A stretch of 6,011 nucleotides of DNA, taken from contig CAZTZY010000129.1 of NCBI GenBank assembly GCA_964617765.1, positions 1-6,011 of the forward strand, in the 5' to 3' direction. The notes under the pieces are model-generated. The model made no database searches, was not told the origin of the DNA, and saw only the letters and a list, made by a program, of their open reading frames with translations. This document shows, piece by piece, positions 1 to 6,011 of this stretch. The first letter of the stretch is position 1; every line of letters starts with the position of its first letter. The stretch is from CAZTZY01 sp964617765. GTDB lineage: Bacteria; Pseudomonadota; Gammaproteobacteria; Pseudomonadales; DT-91. The position numbers and the translations under genes are program-made.

Positions 1-922
1 GGCCGTGCATAAATACACCAGTCTCGCCGTTGGAGATACCTTCGGCCACTTTATCGGTACATAACGTCGCTGCAAAACTCATATAACCACCGGTAATGGC
101 CTTGCCTAAACACAGGATGTCTGGGCTTATCTGTGCATGGTTACAGGCAAACAATTCTCCGGTACGACCAAAGCCGGTAGCGATTTCGTCGGCGATCAAT
201 AACACATTGTATTTGTCGCAAAGCTGGCGAACCTGTTTAAGGTAATCAGCAGAATAAAACTTCATGCCACCTGCACCTTGCACAATGGGTTCAATGATGA
301 CTGCGGCAAGTTCTTTATGGTGCTGGCTTATGAGGAGGGTAAGTTCAGCGATATCTTCAAGTTGACAGGGTTCGCCAAATGCGGTTGAAGGCGAGGGTGC
401 AAACAGGTGTTCAGGTAAAACCTTGCTGAATAAATTATGCATGCCATTCACTGGATCAGTCACTGCCATTGCGCCAAAAGTATCGCCGTGATAGCCATTA
501 TAAAAACTGAGAAGCCGTGTTTTTTGAGGCTTTTCTTGTGAATACCAGTATTGCAGTGCCATTTTGATGGCGACTTCTACCGCTACTGAACCAGAATCGG
601 AATAAAAAACTTTTTGAAGTGGTTCAGGGGTAATGTCAACTAACAGTTTTCCTAAATCAATAGCTGGTAGGTGAGTAAGGCCGCCAAACATGATATGCGC
701 CATTTTTTCCAATTGGTCTTTGATGGCTTTGTTAAGAACAGGGTGATTGTAACCATGTATCGTTGACCACCAGGAAGACATTCCATCGAGTAATTCCCTG
801 CCATCAGCGAGTTTAATGCGTACGCCATGCGCAGAAACCACTTCAAACATCGGCAATGGTTGCGTCATGCTGGAGTAGGGATGCCAGAGGTGTTCTTTGT
901 CAAAGATCAGGTTGTCAGGCAT
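1..922 (-). CDS. bioA: Adenosylmethionine-8-amino-7-oxononanoate aminotransferase (BioA), C-terminus cut by window edge
   Basis: A cytosolic PLP enzyme of biotin synthesis that uses S-adenosylmethionine as amino donor to convert 7-keto-8-aminopelargonate (KAPA) to 7,8-diaminopelargonate (DAPA). The frame is open from ATG at 922-920 to the left edge, 307 codons; about 120 C-terminal residues are missing relative to the ~429-residue E. coli enzyme. Visible landmarks are the N-terminal LWHPYSSM (Tyr16), DGMSSWW (51-52), MFGGLTH (78-84), DSGSVAVE (109-116), NGYHGD with Tyr144, EPIVQGAGGM (211-220), the PLP-binding Asp245 in LIADEIATGFGRTG, Arg253, and the Schiff-base Lys274 in CLGKAITGG. Numbering from Tyr144 on agrees with remembered E. 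coli BioA; the N-terminus is one residue shorter. The start matches the family N-terminus, but no good Shine-Dalgarno precedes it. It lies 69 bases after the thiolase, on the same strand; no other bio gene is in view. Very secure identification. Confidence 0.96.
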   Translation of the reverse strand, partial: MPDNLIFDKEHLWHPYSSMTQPLPMFEVVSAHGVRIKLADGRELLDGMSSWWSTIHGYNHPVLNKAIKDQLEKMAHIMFGGLTHLPAIDLGKLLVDITPEPLQKVFYSDSGSVAVEVAIKMALQYWYSQEKPQKTRLLSFYNGYHGDTFGAMAVTDPVNGMHNLFSKVLPEHLFAPSPSTAFGEPCQLEDIAELTLLISQHHKELAAVIIEPIVQGAGGMKFYSADYLKQVRQLCDKYNVLLIADEIATGFGRTGELFACNHAQISPDILCLGKAITGGYMSFAATLCTDKVAEGISNGETGVFMHG

Positions 923-953
923 GTTGATTATTCAAGGCATGGGTTGGATGACA

Positions 954-978
954 GTCGGGATTGAAGCGTAATCCCGAC
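954..978 (-). terminator. Perfect 9-bp hairpin between thiolase and bioA; possible attenuator
   Basis: Arms at 954-962 (GTCGGGATT) and 970-978 (AATCCCGAC) are perfectly complementary around a 7-base loop. The hairpin lies 13 bases past the thiolase stop and 31 bases before the bioA start. In the transcribed direction no T-run follows, so it is not a classical intrinsic terminator. It may protect the thiolase mRNA 3' end, act in Rho-dependent termination, or reduce read-through into bioA. The structure is seen in the sequence; the role is inferred. Confidence 0.4.
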
Positions 979-991
979 AGGATATCAATGG

Positions 992-2256
992 TTACAGCAG
1001 TTCAATGGCCATCGCTGTGGCTTCGCCGCCGCCAATACACAAGCTGGCAACGCCTTTTTTCTTGCCTTCTTGTTGCAGGGCATTGATCAGTGTGACGATC
1101 AGGCGAGAACCGGTTGAGCCGATGGGATGACCCTGTGCACAGGCACCACCGTAAATATTCACTTTACTGGCATCCAGTTCAAGGTCACGAATGGCTAACA
1201 TGGTAACCATAGCGAAAGCTTCGTTGATTTCGAAGATATCGACATCATTTTTAGTCCAGCCAGTTTTGGCAAACAATTTTTTCATGGCGCCAATCGGGGC
1301 TAGCGTGAACTCTCCGGGTTCTTGCGAGTGACGGGCATGGCCTACGATACGTGCGAGTGGTTTCAGTCCTTGGGCTTTGGCAGCGGATTCAGACATGATG
1401 ACCAAAGCTGATGCCCCATCAGAAATTGAGCTGGAATTGGCGGCCGTAATAGTGCCATCTTTGGCAAAGGCAGGTTTCAGTGTCGAGATTTTTTCGAATT
1501 TAGCAGTTAATGGCTGTTCATCATCCTTTACTATGGTTTCGCCACTACGGGTTTTGATTGTCACTGGAACAACTTCCGTAGTTAAGGCGCCGTTTTTAAT
1601 GGCATTCTGGGCGCGGGTTAGTGATTCGACAGCAAAAGCATCCATCGCTTCACGAGTGAGGCCATTGGCTGTTGCTGTGTCTTGTGCAAAGCTGCCCATC
1701 ATGCGACTGGTGCTGGCATCTTCCAGGCCATCCCAGAACATATGATCGAGAAACTGTTGATGTCCAGTACGCACACCACCACGCGCACCCATCACCAGGT
1801 GCGGGGCATTGCTCATTCTCCATCTGATCACCAGAAAACACCAACCTTCCGATGTCCCAGCNNNNNNNNNNGCGGGGCATTGCTCATGCTTTCCATGCCA
1901 CCTGCTACAACAGTTTTGTTAGTACCGGCAATAATGGAATCATATGCATAAATCGCTGCTTGCATGCCTGAGCCGCAAAGTTTATTCAGGGTGACTGCGC
2001 CGACGGATTTGGGCAAGCCCACCTGCAGCATGGCCTGGCGAGCAGGGCCTTGGCGCAATCCTGCAGATAATACATTACCCATAAATACCTCATCGATACT
2101 GTCAATATTGACGCCAGAGCGTTCAACGGCAGCCTTGATAGCAATAGCGCCAAGTTCAACAGCAGTGACTGCACTCAATGCACCTTGCAAGCCGCCCATA
2201 GGGGTACGGGCTCCACCAACAATAACAACAGATTCATGAGAAGTTTGAGTGGTCAT
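992..2256 (-). CDS. Acetyl-CoA C-acetyltransferase (thiolase), interrupted by an assembly gap
   Basis: Type II thiolase condensing two acetyl-CoA to acetoacetyl-CoA, or the reverse; a first step for polyhydroxybutyrate or other acetoacetyl-CoA routes. As given, the reading frame is broken around ten Ns at 1862-1871: the N-terminal part reads from ATG 2256 and the C-terminal part ends at TAA 992-994. Removing 1817-1887, which lies between two identical 16-base copies, restores one 397-residue frame. In it the nucleophile Cys94 (NKLCGSG), Asn321 (NEAFA), His353 (GHPIG) and Cys383 (LCIGGG) all sit at +5 from the Zoogloea residues 89, 316, 348 and 378, with the usual GGMESMSNAP across the join. 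Shine-Dalgarno AGGA (plus 2264-2267) sits 7 bases before the ATG. The GHPIG segment reads ACAQGHPIGSTGSR, with Gln where Leu or Ile is usual. Physiological direction and substrate length are not decided by sequence; no phaB or phaC is in view, so I give no symbol. Confidence 0.93.
1817..1861. other. Probably spurious contig end beside the scaffold gap
   Basis: These 45 bases lie between the left copy of a 16-base duplicated stretch and the Ns. Translated in the thiolase frame they give VIRWR in front of MSNAP, where thiolases have GGMES. By eye there is patchy likeness to the correct sequence at 1888 onward (GGTG, ATGGA and ATGAGC in order on the minus strand), so it may be an error-rich read end or a strain variant. 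I recognised no adaptor sequence. Confidence 0.65.
1862..1871. other. Scaffold gap of ten Ns
   Basis: Exactly ten undetermined bases inside the thiolase gene. A round number suggests a scaffolder placeholder for a gap of unknown or negative size and not a measured length. The flanking duplication argues that the two contigs really overlap and that no sequence is missing. Confidence 0.95.
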
Positions 2257-2263
2257 GTGAAAT

Positions 2264-2267
2264 TCCT
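2264..2267 (-). promoter_or_regulatory. Shine-Dalgarno site of the thiolase gene
   Basis: The minus strand reads AGGA followed by seven bases (ATTTCAC) and the ATG at 2256-2254. This supports that ATG as the start. It is the only clear ribosome binding site in the window; the bioA and receptor starts lack one as good. Confidence 0.7.
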
Positions 2268-2323
2268 GCGACAGAGTAAAAATAAAGCCTGCAGTTTAAC
2301 ACTGTAGAAGGGGAATTCCGACT

Positions 2324-2351
2324 GCCTTGATATAAAGAGTTACATCAAGGC
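2324..2351 (-). terminator. 8-bp hairpin after the receptor gene; weak terminator candidate
   Basis: GCCTTGAT at 2324-2331 and ATCAAGGC at 2344-2351 are perfectly complementary around a 12-base loop. The hairpin starts 10 bases after the receptor stop codon, in the 105-base gap before the thiolase. No T-run follows in the transcribed direction, so intrinsic termination is not well supported. I found no convincing thiolase promoter in the rest of this gap. Confidence 0.35.
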
Positions 2352-2361
2352 CTTCAGGCAA

Positions 2362-4623
2362 TTAGAAAGTGTAACTGATATCCATGCCCAGGGAGCGTCC
2401 GAGGGCAGACCACTCGCGTGTGTAATAGAGCATATTGATTTTGGAGTCATCATTATCGAGTATGTTTTTGACAAAGACGCCGATGTCCAGGTTGGTGTCG
2501 GCAATTTTTTCGTAGCGAATGTTCAGGTCAAGGAAATTTTCGGGGCCGTATTTTTTATTTTTGGGGCCGAATGAAAATTCGCTTAAGCGATCACGTGCAT
2601 ACATGTCAGCCCAACCATGAAAATGCAGGTTGCCATTCAGGTGATCGGTGAAAAAAGCATTAGCTCCGAAATTCCAGATCTCGTGCGGATAGCCTGTCAT
2701 GGTGCCATCGGGCGTGAAAGTCCCCATGCCAAAACCGTTAGTTGTTATGTCGTAACTAACGCCAAATTCAGAGCCTGTAAATGAGTTTAATTCGGCATCA
2801 ATGACATAAGACAGGTTGCCGTAGACGTTCCAGGCGCTGGAAGCAATATAGTTAAATTCCAATTCCGCTCCTTGCGTTTTTATTTTGTTCAGATTGGTAT
2901 AGAAGAGCACATGTTGATTGGTATTAACTATGCCGCGCGCATAGAGAAAATTGAAAGATTTGTCGATATTGGTCTCATACAAGTTCAGTTTTATATTATA
3001 AGGGTCATTGTTATAGCCAAATGACAGGTTGTGCGTTTGAACTTCTTCAGAATCTTGTGCACCATAAATAATTGAACCGGGAATGCCGGATAAGTTGGTG
3101 TTGTATTGTGCTTGTCCAAGAAAGCCGATGCCTGCAGGTGGGCGAATATATCCTGTAGTGTAAGAATATTGCGTTATCCAGTGTGGGTCGATTTGCCAGT
3201 CGAAACTTAATTTTGGCAGTAAAATTGTACTTTTTTCCCTGAGTGTATTGGTGTCTACACGTAATCCATAGGTCATGTGCAGATTGGGGATAATTGCCCA
3301 GTCATCTTCTGCAAATACAGCGTAGTTTTCATCTTTGGAATCGGGGACGACGCGCATGGTGCGGATAGTATAGGTAGTTGTAGTGTTTGGGGTTGACGTT
3401 GTCGGGTAAAGAATATCATTAGCTACGGGGTCGATTTCCGTTTGTACCGCCCTTATGCCTACTAATAATTTATGGTTGCTTGGTATCTGTAGTTTGAGAA
3501 TGGATTCAATACCTAATGATTGTTCGTTACTATCGCCTGATTCTTCGACATAGGGAGTAGAGTTGCTTAGAACAGGGTTACTGACTGCTTGCCATGCCTG
3601 AATTCGATCCGAGAAAAAACGTGTCTCCAGGTTCAGGTTGCCAGTAAATTTGTGTTTGTGCTGGATGTCTAAATAATCGTGTTTACGGCGGTTAAAATAT
3701 TCATTGTCTTGTAATTGTTCGTACAATGGGAATAGTGCCAAGGCTGGACCGGAAATGTTAGGATCAGGATCAAAAATGTTACCTAGGATCTGGTTGGCCA
3801 CTGAGGAACCGCCGGGTTTTTGATTGATCATATCGGCGGAACGTGCGAAAACAGTAATTTCGTCGAGTTGGGCTTTAAAATAAAGCTCACTGGAATCGCC
3901 TAGTTTATCCCAGCGACCTTTTTTCGGTAGATAGGGAATCGGTTCATCGGGGAAACCGTTGGAAGCAGCACTGGTAAATGAAAACATGTAATTGACATTG
4001 TCACTAATGCTTTTACCTGCCTGAACATTGATATAACGCAAATTGTCAGCTGAAGCAGTGGAGACAGTAGCCTTGATGCCGTTAACACCCTGGCCATTTT
4101 TGGTGATGATGTGAACAATCCCAAGTGCGGCATCACTTCCCCATAAAGTTGAGCCAGGGCCACGGAGAATTTCAATGCGTTCGACATGTTCCAGAAAAGG
4201 AAACAGGAAGAAATATCCAGCCCCCTTTTCTACAATGCTGTTTGTGCTGTGGCCATCAATTAATAGTAAAAACTGTTCGTTATCACTAATGAATCCTCGG
4301 CTGCCAAGACTGGGTCCAGCCAATTGTTGATTGATAAAAAATCCGGGGGTGCGCTCGAGGAGTTCTTTTAAAGTGCGAATGCCCATGCGTTTAATGTCGT
4401 CTGCGCTATAAACAGAAATATTGCTGGGTGATTGGCTTAGTTCCTCTTCGTCACGGGTTGCGGTAATAATTTTAGTTTTCAGTAATTGATCAAAAGACCG
4501 TTCATACCATTTATTGTTAGCCAATTGAATAGCATCATCGCAAAATGCGGGTAGAGCCTGAAGGCCGAGAACTGCTGCAAGAGCTGATTGAAGTAATGAA
4601 TGTATGGACTTGTTTTTCTTCAT
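2362..4623 (-). CDS. TonB-dependent outer-membrane receptor, ligand unknown
   Basis: A 753-residue, apparently complete receptor that would import a scarce ligand across the outer membrane using TonB-ExbBD energy. Residues 1-28 look like a Sec signal peptide (MKKNK, hydrophobic stretch, likely cleavage after AFC28). TKIITATR (50-57) resembles the BtuB-type TonB box. The plug follows (about 60-175): SNISVYSADDIKRMG, LKELLERTPGF (85-95), LGSRGF (106-111), LLLIDG (119-124), VERIEILRGPGS (147-158), WGSDAALGIVHIITK (161-175). The rest is a 22-strand-type barrel ending in SYTF, with the terminal Phe used for BAM assembly. The N-terminal part up to the plug resembles the broad FepA/BtuB superfamily; siderophore, cobalamin or another ligand cannot be chosen from sequence. 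The start gives a clean signal peptide, but no good Shine-Dalgarno precedes it; a TATAAT lies three bases upstream. It follows the hybrid kinase by 101 bases. I saw no Fur box upstream. Confidence 0.93.
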   Translation of the reverse strand: MKKNKSIHSLLQSALAAVLGLQALPAFCDDAIQLANNKWYERSFDQLLKTKIITATRDEEELSQSPSNISVYSADDIKRMGIRTLKELLERTPGFFINQQLAGPSLGSRGFISDNEQFLLLIDGHSTNSIVEKGAGYFFLFPFLEHVERIEILRGPGSTLWGSDAALGIVHIITKNGQGVNGIKATVSTASADNLRYINVQAGKSISDNVNYMFSFTSAASNGFPDEPIPYLPKKGRWDKLGDSSELYFKAQLDEITVFARSADMINQKPGGSSVANQILGNIFDPDPNISGPALALFPLYEQLQDNEYFNRRKHDYLDIQHKHKFTGNLNLETRFFSDRIQAWQAVSNPVLSNSTPYVEESGDSNEQSLGIESILKLQIPSNHKLLVGIRAVQTEIDPVANDILYPTTSTPNTTTTYTIRTMRVVPDSKDENYAVFAEDDWAIIPNLHMTYGLRVDTNTLREKSTILLPKLSFDWQIDPHWITQYSYTTGYIRPPAGIGFLGQAQYNTNLSGIPGSIIYGAQDSEEVQTHNLSFGYNNDPYNIKLNLYETNIDKSFNFLYARGIVNTNQHVLFYTNLNKIKTQGAELEFNYIASSAWNVYGNLSYVIDAELNSFTGSEFGVSYDITTNGFGMGTFTPDGTMTGYPHEIWNFGANAFFTDHLNGNLHFHGWADMYARDRLSEFSFGPKNKKYGPENFLDLNIRYEKIADTNLDIGVFVKNILDNDDSKINMLYYTREWSALGRSLGMDISYTF

Positions 4624-4626
4624 ATT

Positions 4627-4632
4627 ATTATA
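4627..4632 (-). promoter_or_regulatory. Perfect -10 hexamer directly before the receptor start (possible leaderless promoter)
   Basis: The minus strand reads TATAAT at 4632-4627, then AAT, then the ATG at 4623. If used as a -10 element, transcription would begin at or next to the start codon, giving a leaderless mRNA, which fits the missing Shine-Dalgarno. Against it, the hexamer 17 bases upstream (CTCTTG) is a poor -35 and there is no extended -10 TG. A TTAACA resembling a -35 exists but is 25 bases away, too far. Confidence 0.25.
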
Positions 4633-4633
4633 A

Positions 4634-4659
4634 GAGTTTGAGTTTGCTGCAAGAGTTTG
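4634..4659 (-). repeat. Three GAGTTTG direct repeats upstream of the receptor gene; possible operator
   Basis: GAGTTTG occurs at 4634-4640, 4640-4646 and 4653-4659 (CAAACTC on the coding strand). The outer two copies are part of a 9-base repeat AAGAGTTTG at 4632-4640 and 4651-4659. They occupy the region just upstream of the TATAAT, where an activator could bind. The repeats are seen; the operator role is speculative and the motif is short enough to occur by chance. Confidence 0.3.
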
Positions 4660-4708
4660 TTAAGGATAGCCTACTAATGCTTTCCAGGGGAATCCAAAAC
4701 TAAAAGAA

Positions 4709-4727
4709 TAATGCATAAAATGCATTA
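4709..4727 (-). terminator. AT-rich hairpin overlapping the kinase stop codon, followed by a T-rich run
   Basis: TAATGCA at 4709-4715 and TGCATTA at 4721-4727 pair around a 5-base loop. The kinase stop codon TAA is the first three bases of the stem in transcribed direction, and the sequence after it is TTCTTTTAGTTTT. The T-rich tail is terminator-like, but a 7-bp stem with only two G:C pairs is weak. It might separate kinase and receptor transcripts only partly, or be a palindromic protein site. Confidence 0.35.
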
Positions 4728-6011
4728 AGGGGTTTCCTTGGTGTATATAAATTGAGTTAGGGTTTGTTTTAGTTGCGTCATTTCAATGGGTTTATTGATA
4801 TATCCATTCATTCCTGCCTCCAGGCAATTTCTTTGCTGTGCTTCCATGAGATTGGCGCTAATGGCAATGATGGGCATATCCCTGGCCTTGTCAGTTCTTT
4901 GGCGGATAGCTTTGGCACAAGAAAGTCCATCCATTCGTGGCATCTGTAAATCCATAAGAATAAGTGAAGGTACTTGGTTATCCAGTATCGAGAGGGCTTC
5001 GATGCCATCATTAGCAATAATGCTGCTATAACCTAATTTTTCGAGTGTCAATTCCAGCACTTTCTGGTTAATCAAATTATCCTCCACGATTAAAATGGGA
5101 GCGATCGTTGGGATAACTGTAGTTGTATTAAGGGATAAAATGGGTTGGTATGCTTCTTCAACATTCAGTATAAAGGATACTGTAGTACCAATGTCTACTG
5201 AAGATGTGATGTCAAGCTTTCCCCCTAGTAGTTGAATGAGTTTTTGGCAAATGGTCAAGCCAATACCCAAGCCTTCGTGACGACGGGTAAGGCCAGAATC
5301 TCCTTGCCAAAAAGCATCAAAAATAAGTTGTTGTTTATCAGGTGAGATACCTTTGCCTGTATCTTTAATGGTGCAGGTGAGTTTCCCGTGAGAGCCAATC
5401 CTTTCGTATTTCACTAACAAAGTAATAGTGCCAAGATCAGTGAATTTTATGGCGTTATCTAAAAGTTTGTGCAGAATATTGGTAAGTTTCTTTTTGTCCA
5501 GGTATAGCCATTCTGCTATGTTGTTAGTGATATGCCAGTTAAGTGTTAAAGATTTTTCATTACATTGTCGTTGGTAATATTGACGTAATGAATCAAAAAA
5601 TTCGCTAGTGGAAATAGGTTCAGGATTTAGTTCAATCTGATCAGACTGTATTTCAATATAAGTTAAAATATCATCTACAATAATATGCATGTCTGTTGAG
5701 CTTCTTGAGATAATATCCATTATTTCTGAAAGATCAGAAGAAGTCGTGTGTTTGGCAATCTGTAACGCACCCATTATACCGTTCATAGGGGTTCGCATCT
5801 CATGACTGATTGCACTCAGAAAGTCATTTTTCAATTGCAAGCTTGATTCATAGGCTTCAATAGCAGCTGCCTGAGCTTTTATCAGCTCTGCTTTAGTCTC
5901 TAGTAATTGCCGTTCTCGAGTTAATGCCAATTTTTGCCGGCTGATAATTAATAAAAGAAAAATAAGCAGCAGGGAGGCTGCAATAAAAATAATATTTCTT
6001 TGTGAATCGAT
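4725..6011 (-). CDS. Hybrid sensor histidine kinase with receiver domain, N-terminus cut by window edge
   Basis: A membrane-bound hybrid kinase that would autophosphorylate on His and pass phosphate to its own receiver. The frame is open from the right edge (6011) to TAA at 4727-4725, 428 residues visible. In this partial numbering: a membrane helix at about 6-24 (NIIFIAASLLLIFLLLIIS), then a charged probable coiled coil (25-60) with no HAMP recognised; HisKA with His70 in SHEMRTPMNG; HATPase with N-box Asn185 (LLDNAIKFT), G1 DTGKGIS (Asp216), F-box FDAFWQG and G2 GLGIGL (246-251); receiver with Glu310-Asp311, phosphoacceptor Asp354 (LILMDLQMPRMDG), Ser385 and Lys407 (NKPI). All catalytic residues are present. 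The protein ends just after the receiver, so there is no visible HPt or DNA-binding domain; a separate partner would be needed for output. An internal TTG at 5930 could be called as a start, but the open upstream frame with a membrane helix shows the gene continues past the edge. The signal is unknown. Confidence 0.94.
   Translation of the reverse strand: MDSQRNIIFIAASLLLIFLLLIISRQKLALTRERQLLETKAELIKAQAAAIEAYESSLQLKNDFLSAISHEMRTPMNGIMGALQIAKHTTSSDLSEIMDIISRSSTDMHIIVDDILTYIEIQSDQIELNPEPISTSEFFDSLRQYYQRQCNEKSLTLNWHITNNIAEWLYLDKKKLTNILHKLLDNAIKFTDLGTITLLVKYERIGSHGKLTCTIKDTGKGISPDKQQLIFDAFWQGDSGLTRRHEGLGIGLTICQKLIQLLGGKLDITSSVDIGTTVSFILNVEEAYQPILSLNTTTVIPTIAPILIVEDNLINQKVLELTLEKLGYSSIIANDGIEALSILDNQVPSLILMDLQMPRMDGLSCAKAIRQRTDKARDMPIIAISANLMEAQQRNCLEAGMNGYINKPIEMTQLKQTLTQFIYTKETP

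Larger units (their letters stand above)
1801..1887. repeat. 16-base direct duplication flanking the gap (1801-1816 and 1872-1887)
   Basis: GCGGGGCATTGCTCAT occurs at 1801-1816 and again at 1872-1887, the second copy starting immediately after the Ns. On the minus strand both copies encode the family-typical MSNAP. A conserved protein motif would not occur twice here, so this is one genomic segment present at the ends of two contigs. Collapsing it removes 71 positions and restores the thiolase frame. Confidence 0.9.

Noticed and set aside
652..846. 64-residue minus-strand open frame
   Set aside because: It lies in another frame entirely inside the well-supported bioA coding sequence and shows no recognisable features.
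1650..1880. Minus-strand frame crossing the gap
   Set aside because: It reads through the Ns and the doubtful contig tail and is out of frame with the thiolase motifs.
1377..2239. Plus-strand open frames at 1377-1745, 1682-1951 and 1964-2239
   Set aside because: All are antisense to the thiolase, and one runs through the Ns; their translations have no domain signs.
992..2256. Thiolase as a true pseudogene or frameshifted gene
   Set aside because: The frame break coincides with the Ns and a duplicated contig end; the collapsed sequence is intact with every catalytic residue.
3900..4187. 95-residue minus-strand open frame
   Set aside because: Out-of-frame shadow of the receptor plug and early barrel region.
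4708..4727. Fur box upstream of the receptor
   Set aside because: The AT-rich palindrome agrees with the 19-base Fur consensus at only about half of the positions, so iron control is not supported.
4786..5031. Open frames on both strands at 4786-5031
   Set aside because: They overlap the receiver domain of the kinase in other frames; the kinase frame carries the conserved motifs.
1..6011. CRISPR array, tRNA, insertion sequence, toxin-antitoxin or phage genes
   Set aside because: No regularly spaced repeats, cloverleaf-like segments, transposase or small paired genes were seen; coding sequence fills nearly all of the window.

Overview
The window holds four protein-coding genes, all on the minus strand, so transcription runs from right to left. 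In transcription order they are a hybrid sensor histidine kinase with a C-terminal receiver domain (its N-terminus lies past the right edge), a TonB-dependent outer-membrane receptor, an acetyl-CoA C-acetyltransferase (thiolase), and the biotin-synthesis aminotransferase bioA (its C-terminus lies past the left edge). The intergenic gaps are short: 101, 105 and 69 bases. I see no RNA genes, mobile elements or CRISPR arrays. The TonB-dependent receptor and signal peptide indicate a Gram-negative bacterium. The close match of BioA to remembered E. coli BioA, including nearly the same residue numbering, favours a gammaproteobacterium; I cannot fix the genus.

Right part (2362-6011): kinase and receptor form a plausible sensing/uptake pair. 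The kinase has a membrane helix, a coiled coil, a dimerisation/phosphoacceptor domain, an ATPase domain and a receiver, but no DNA-binding output. The receptor has a signal peptide, a BtuB-like TonB box, a plug and a barrel ending in Phe. Its ligand cannot be read from sequence. The receptor start lacks a clear Shine-Dalgarno sequence but lies three bases after a perfect TATAAT, beside three copies of a short repeat.

Left part (1-2256): thiolase and bioA are metabolic genes, more GC-rich by eye than the kinase. The thiolase is broken in this assembly by ten Ns at 1862-1871. The same 16 bases occur at 1801-1816 and 1872-1887. Removing 1817-1887 joins the two reading frames exactly and gives a 397-residue enzyme whose four active-site residues all sit at a constant +5 offset from the classical Zoogloea thiolase numbering. 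The break is therefore very probably an assembly artefact and not a pseudogene. A perfect 9-bp hairpin separates thiolase from bioA.

No previously undescribed system is evident. The points most worth checking are the scaffold join, the kinase-receptor pairing and the possible leaderless start of the receptor gene.
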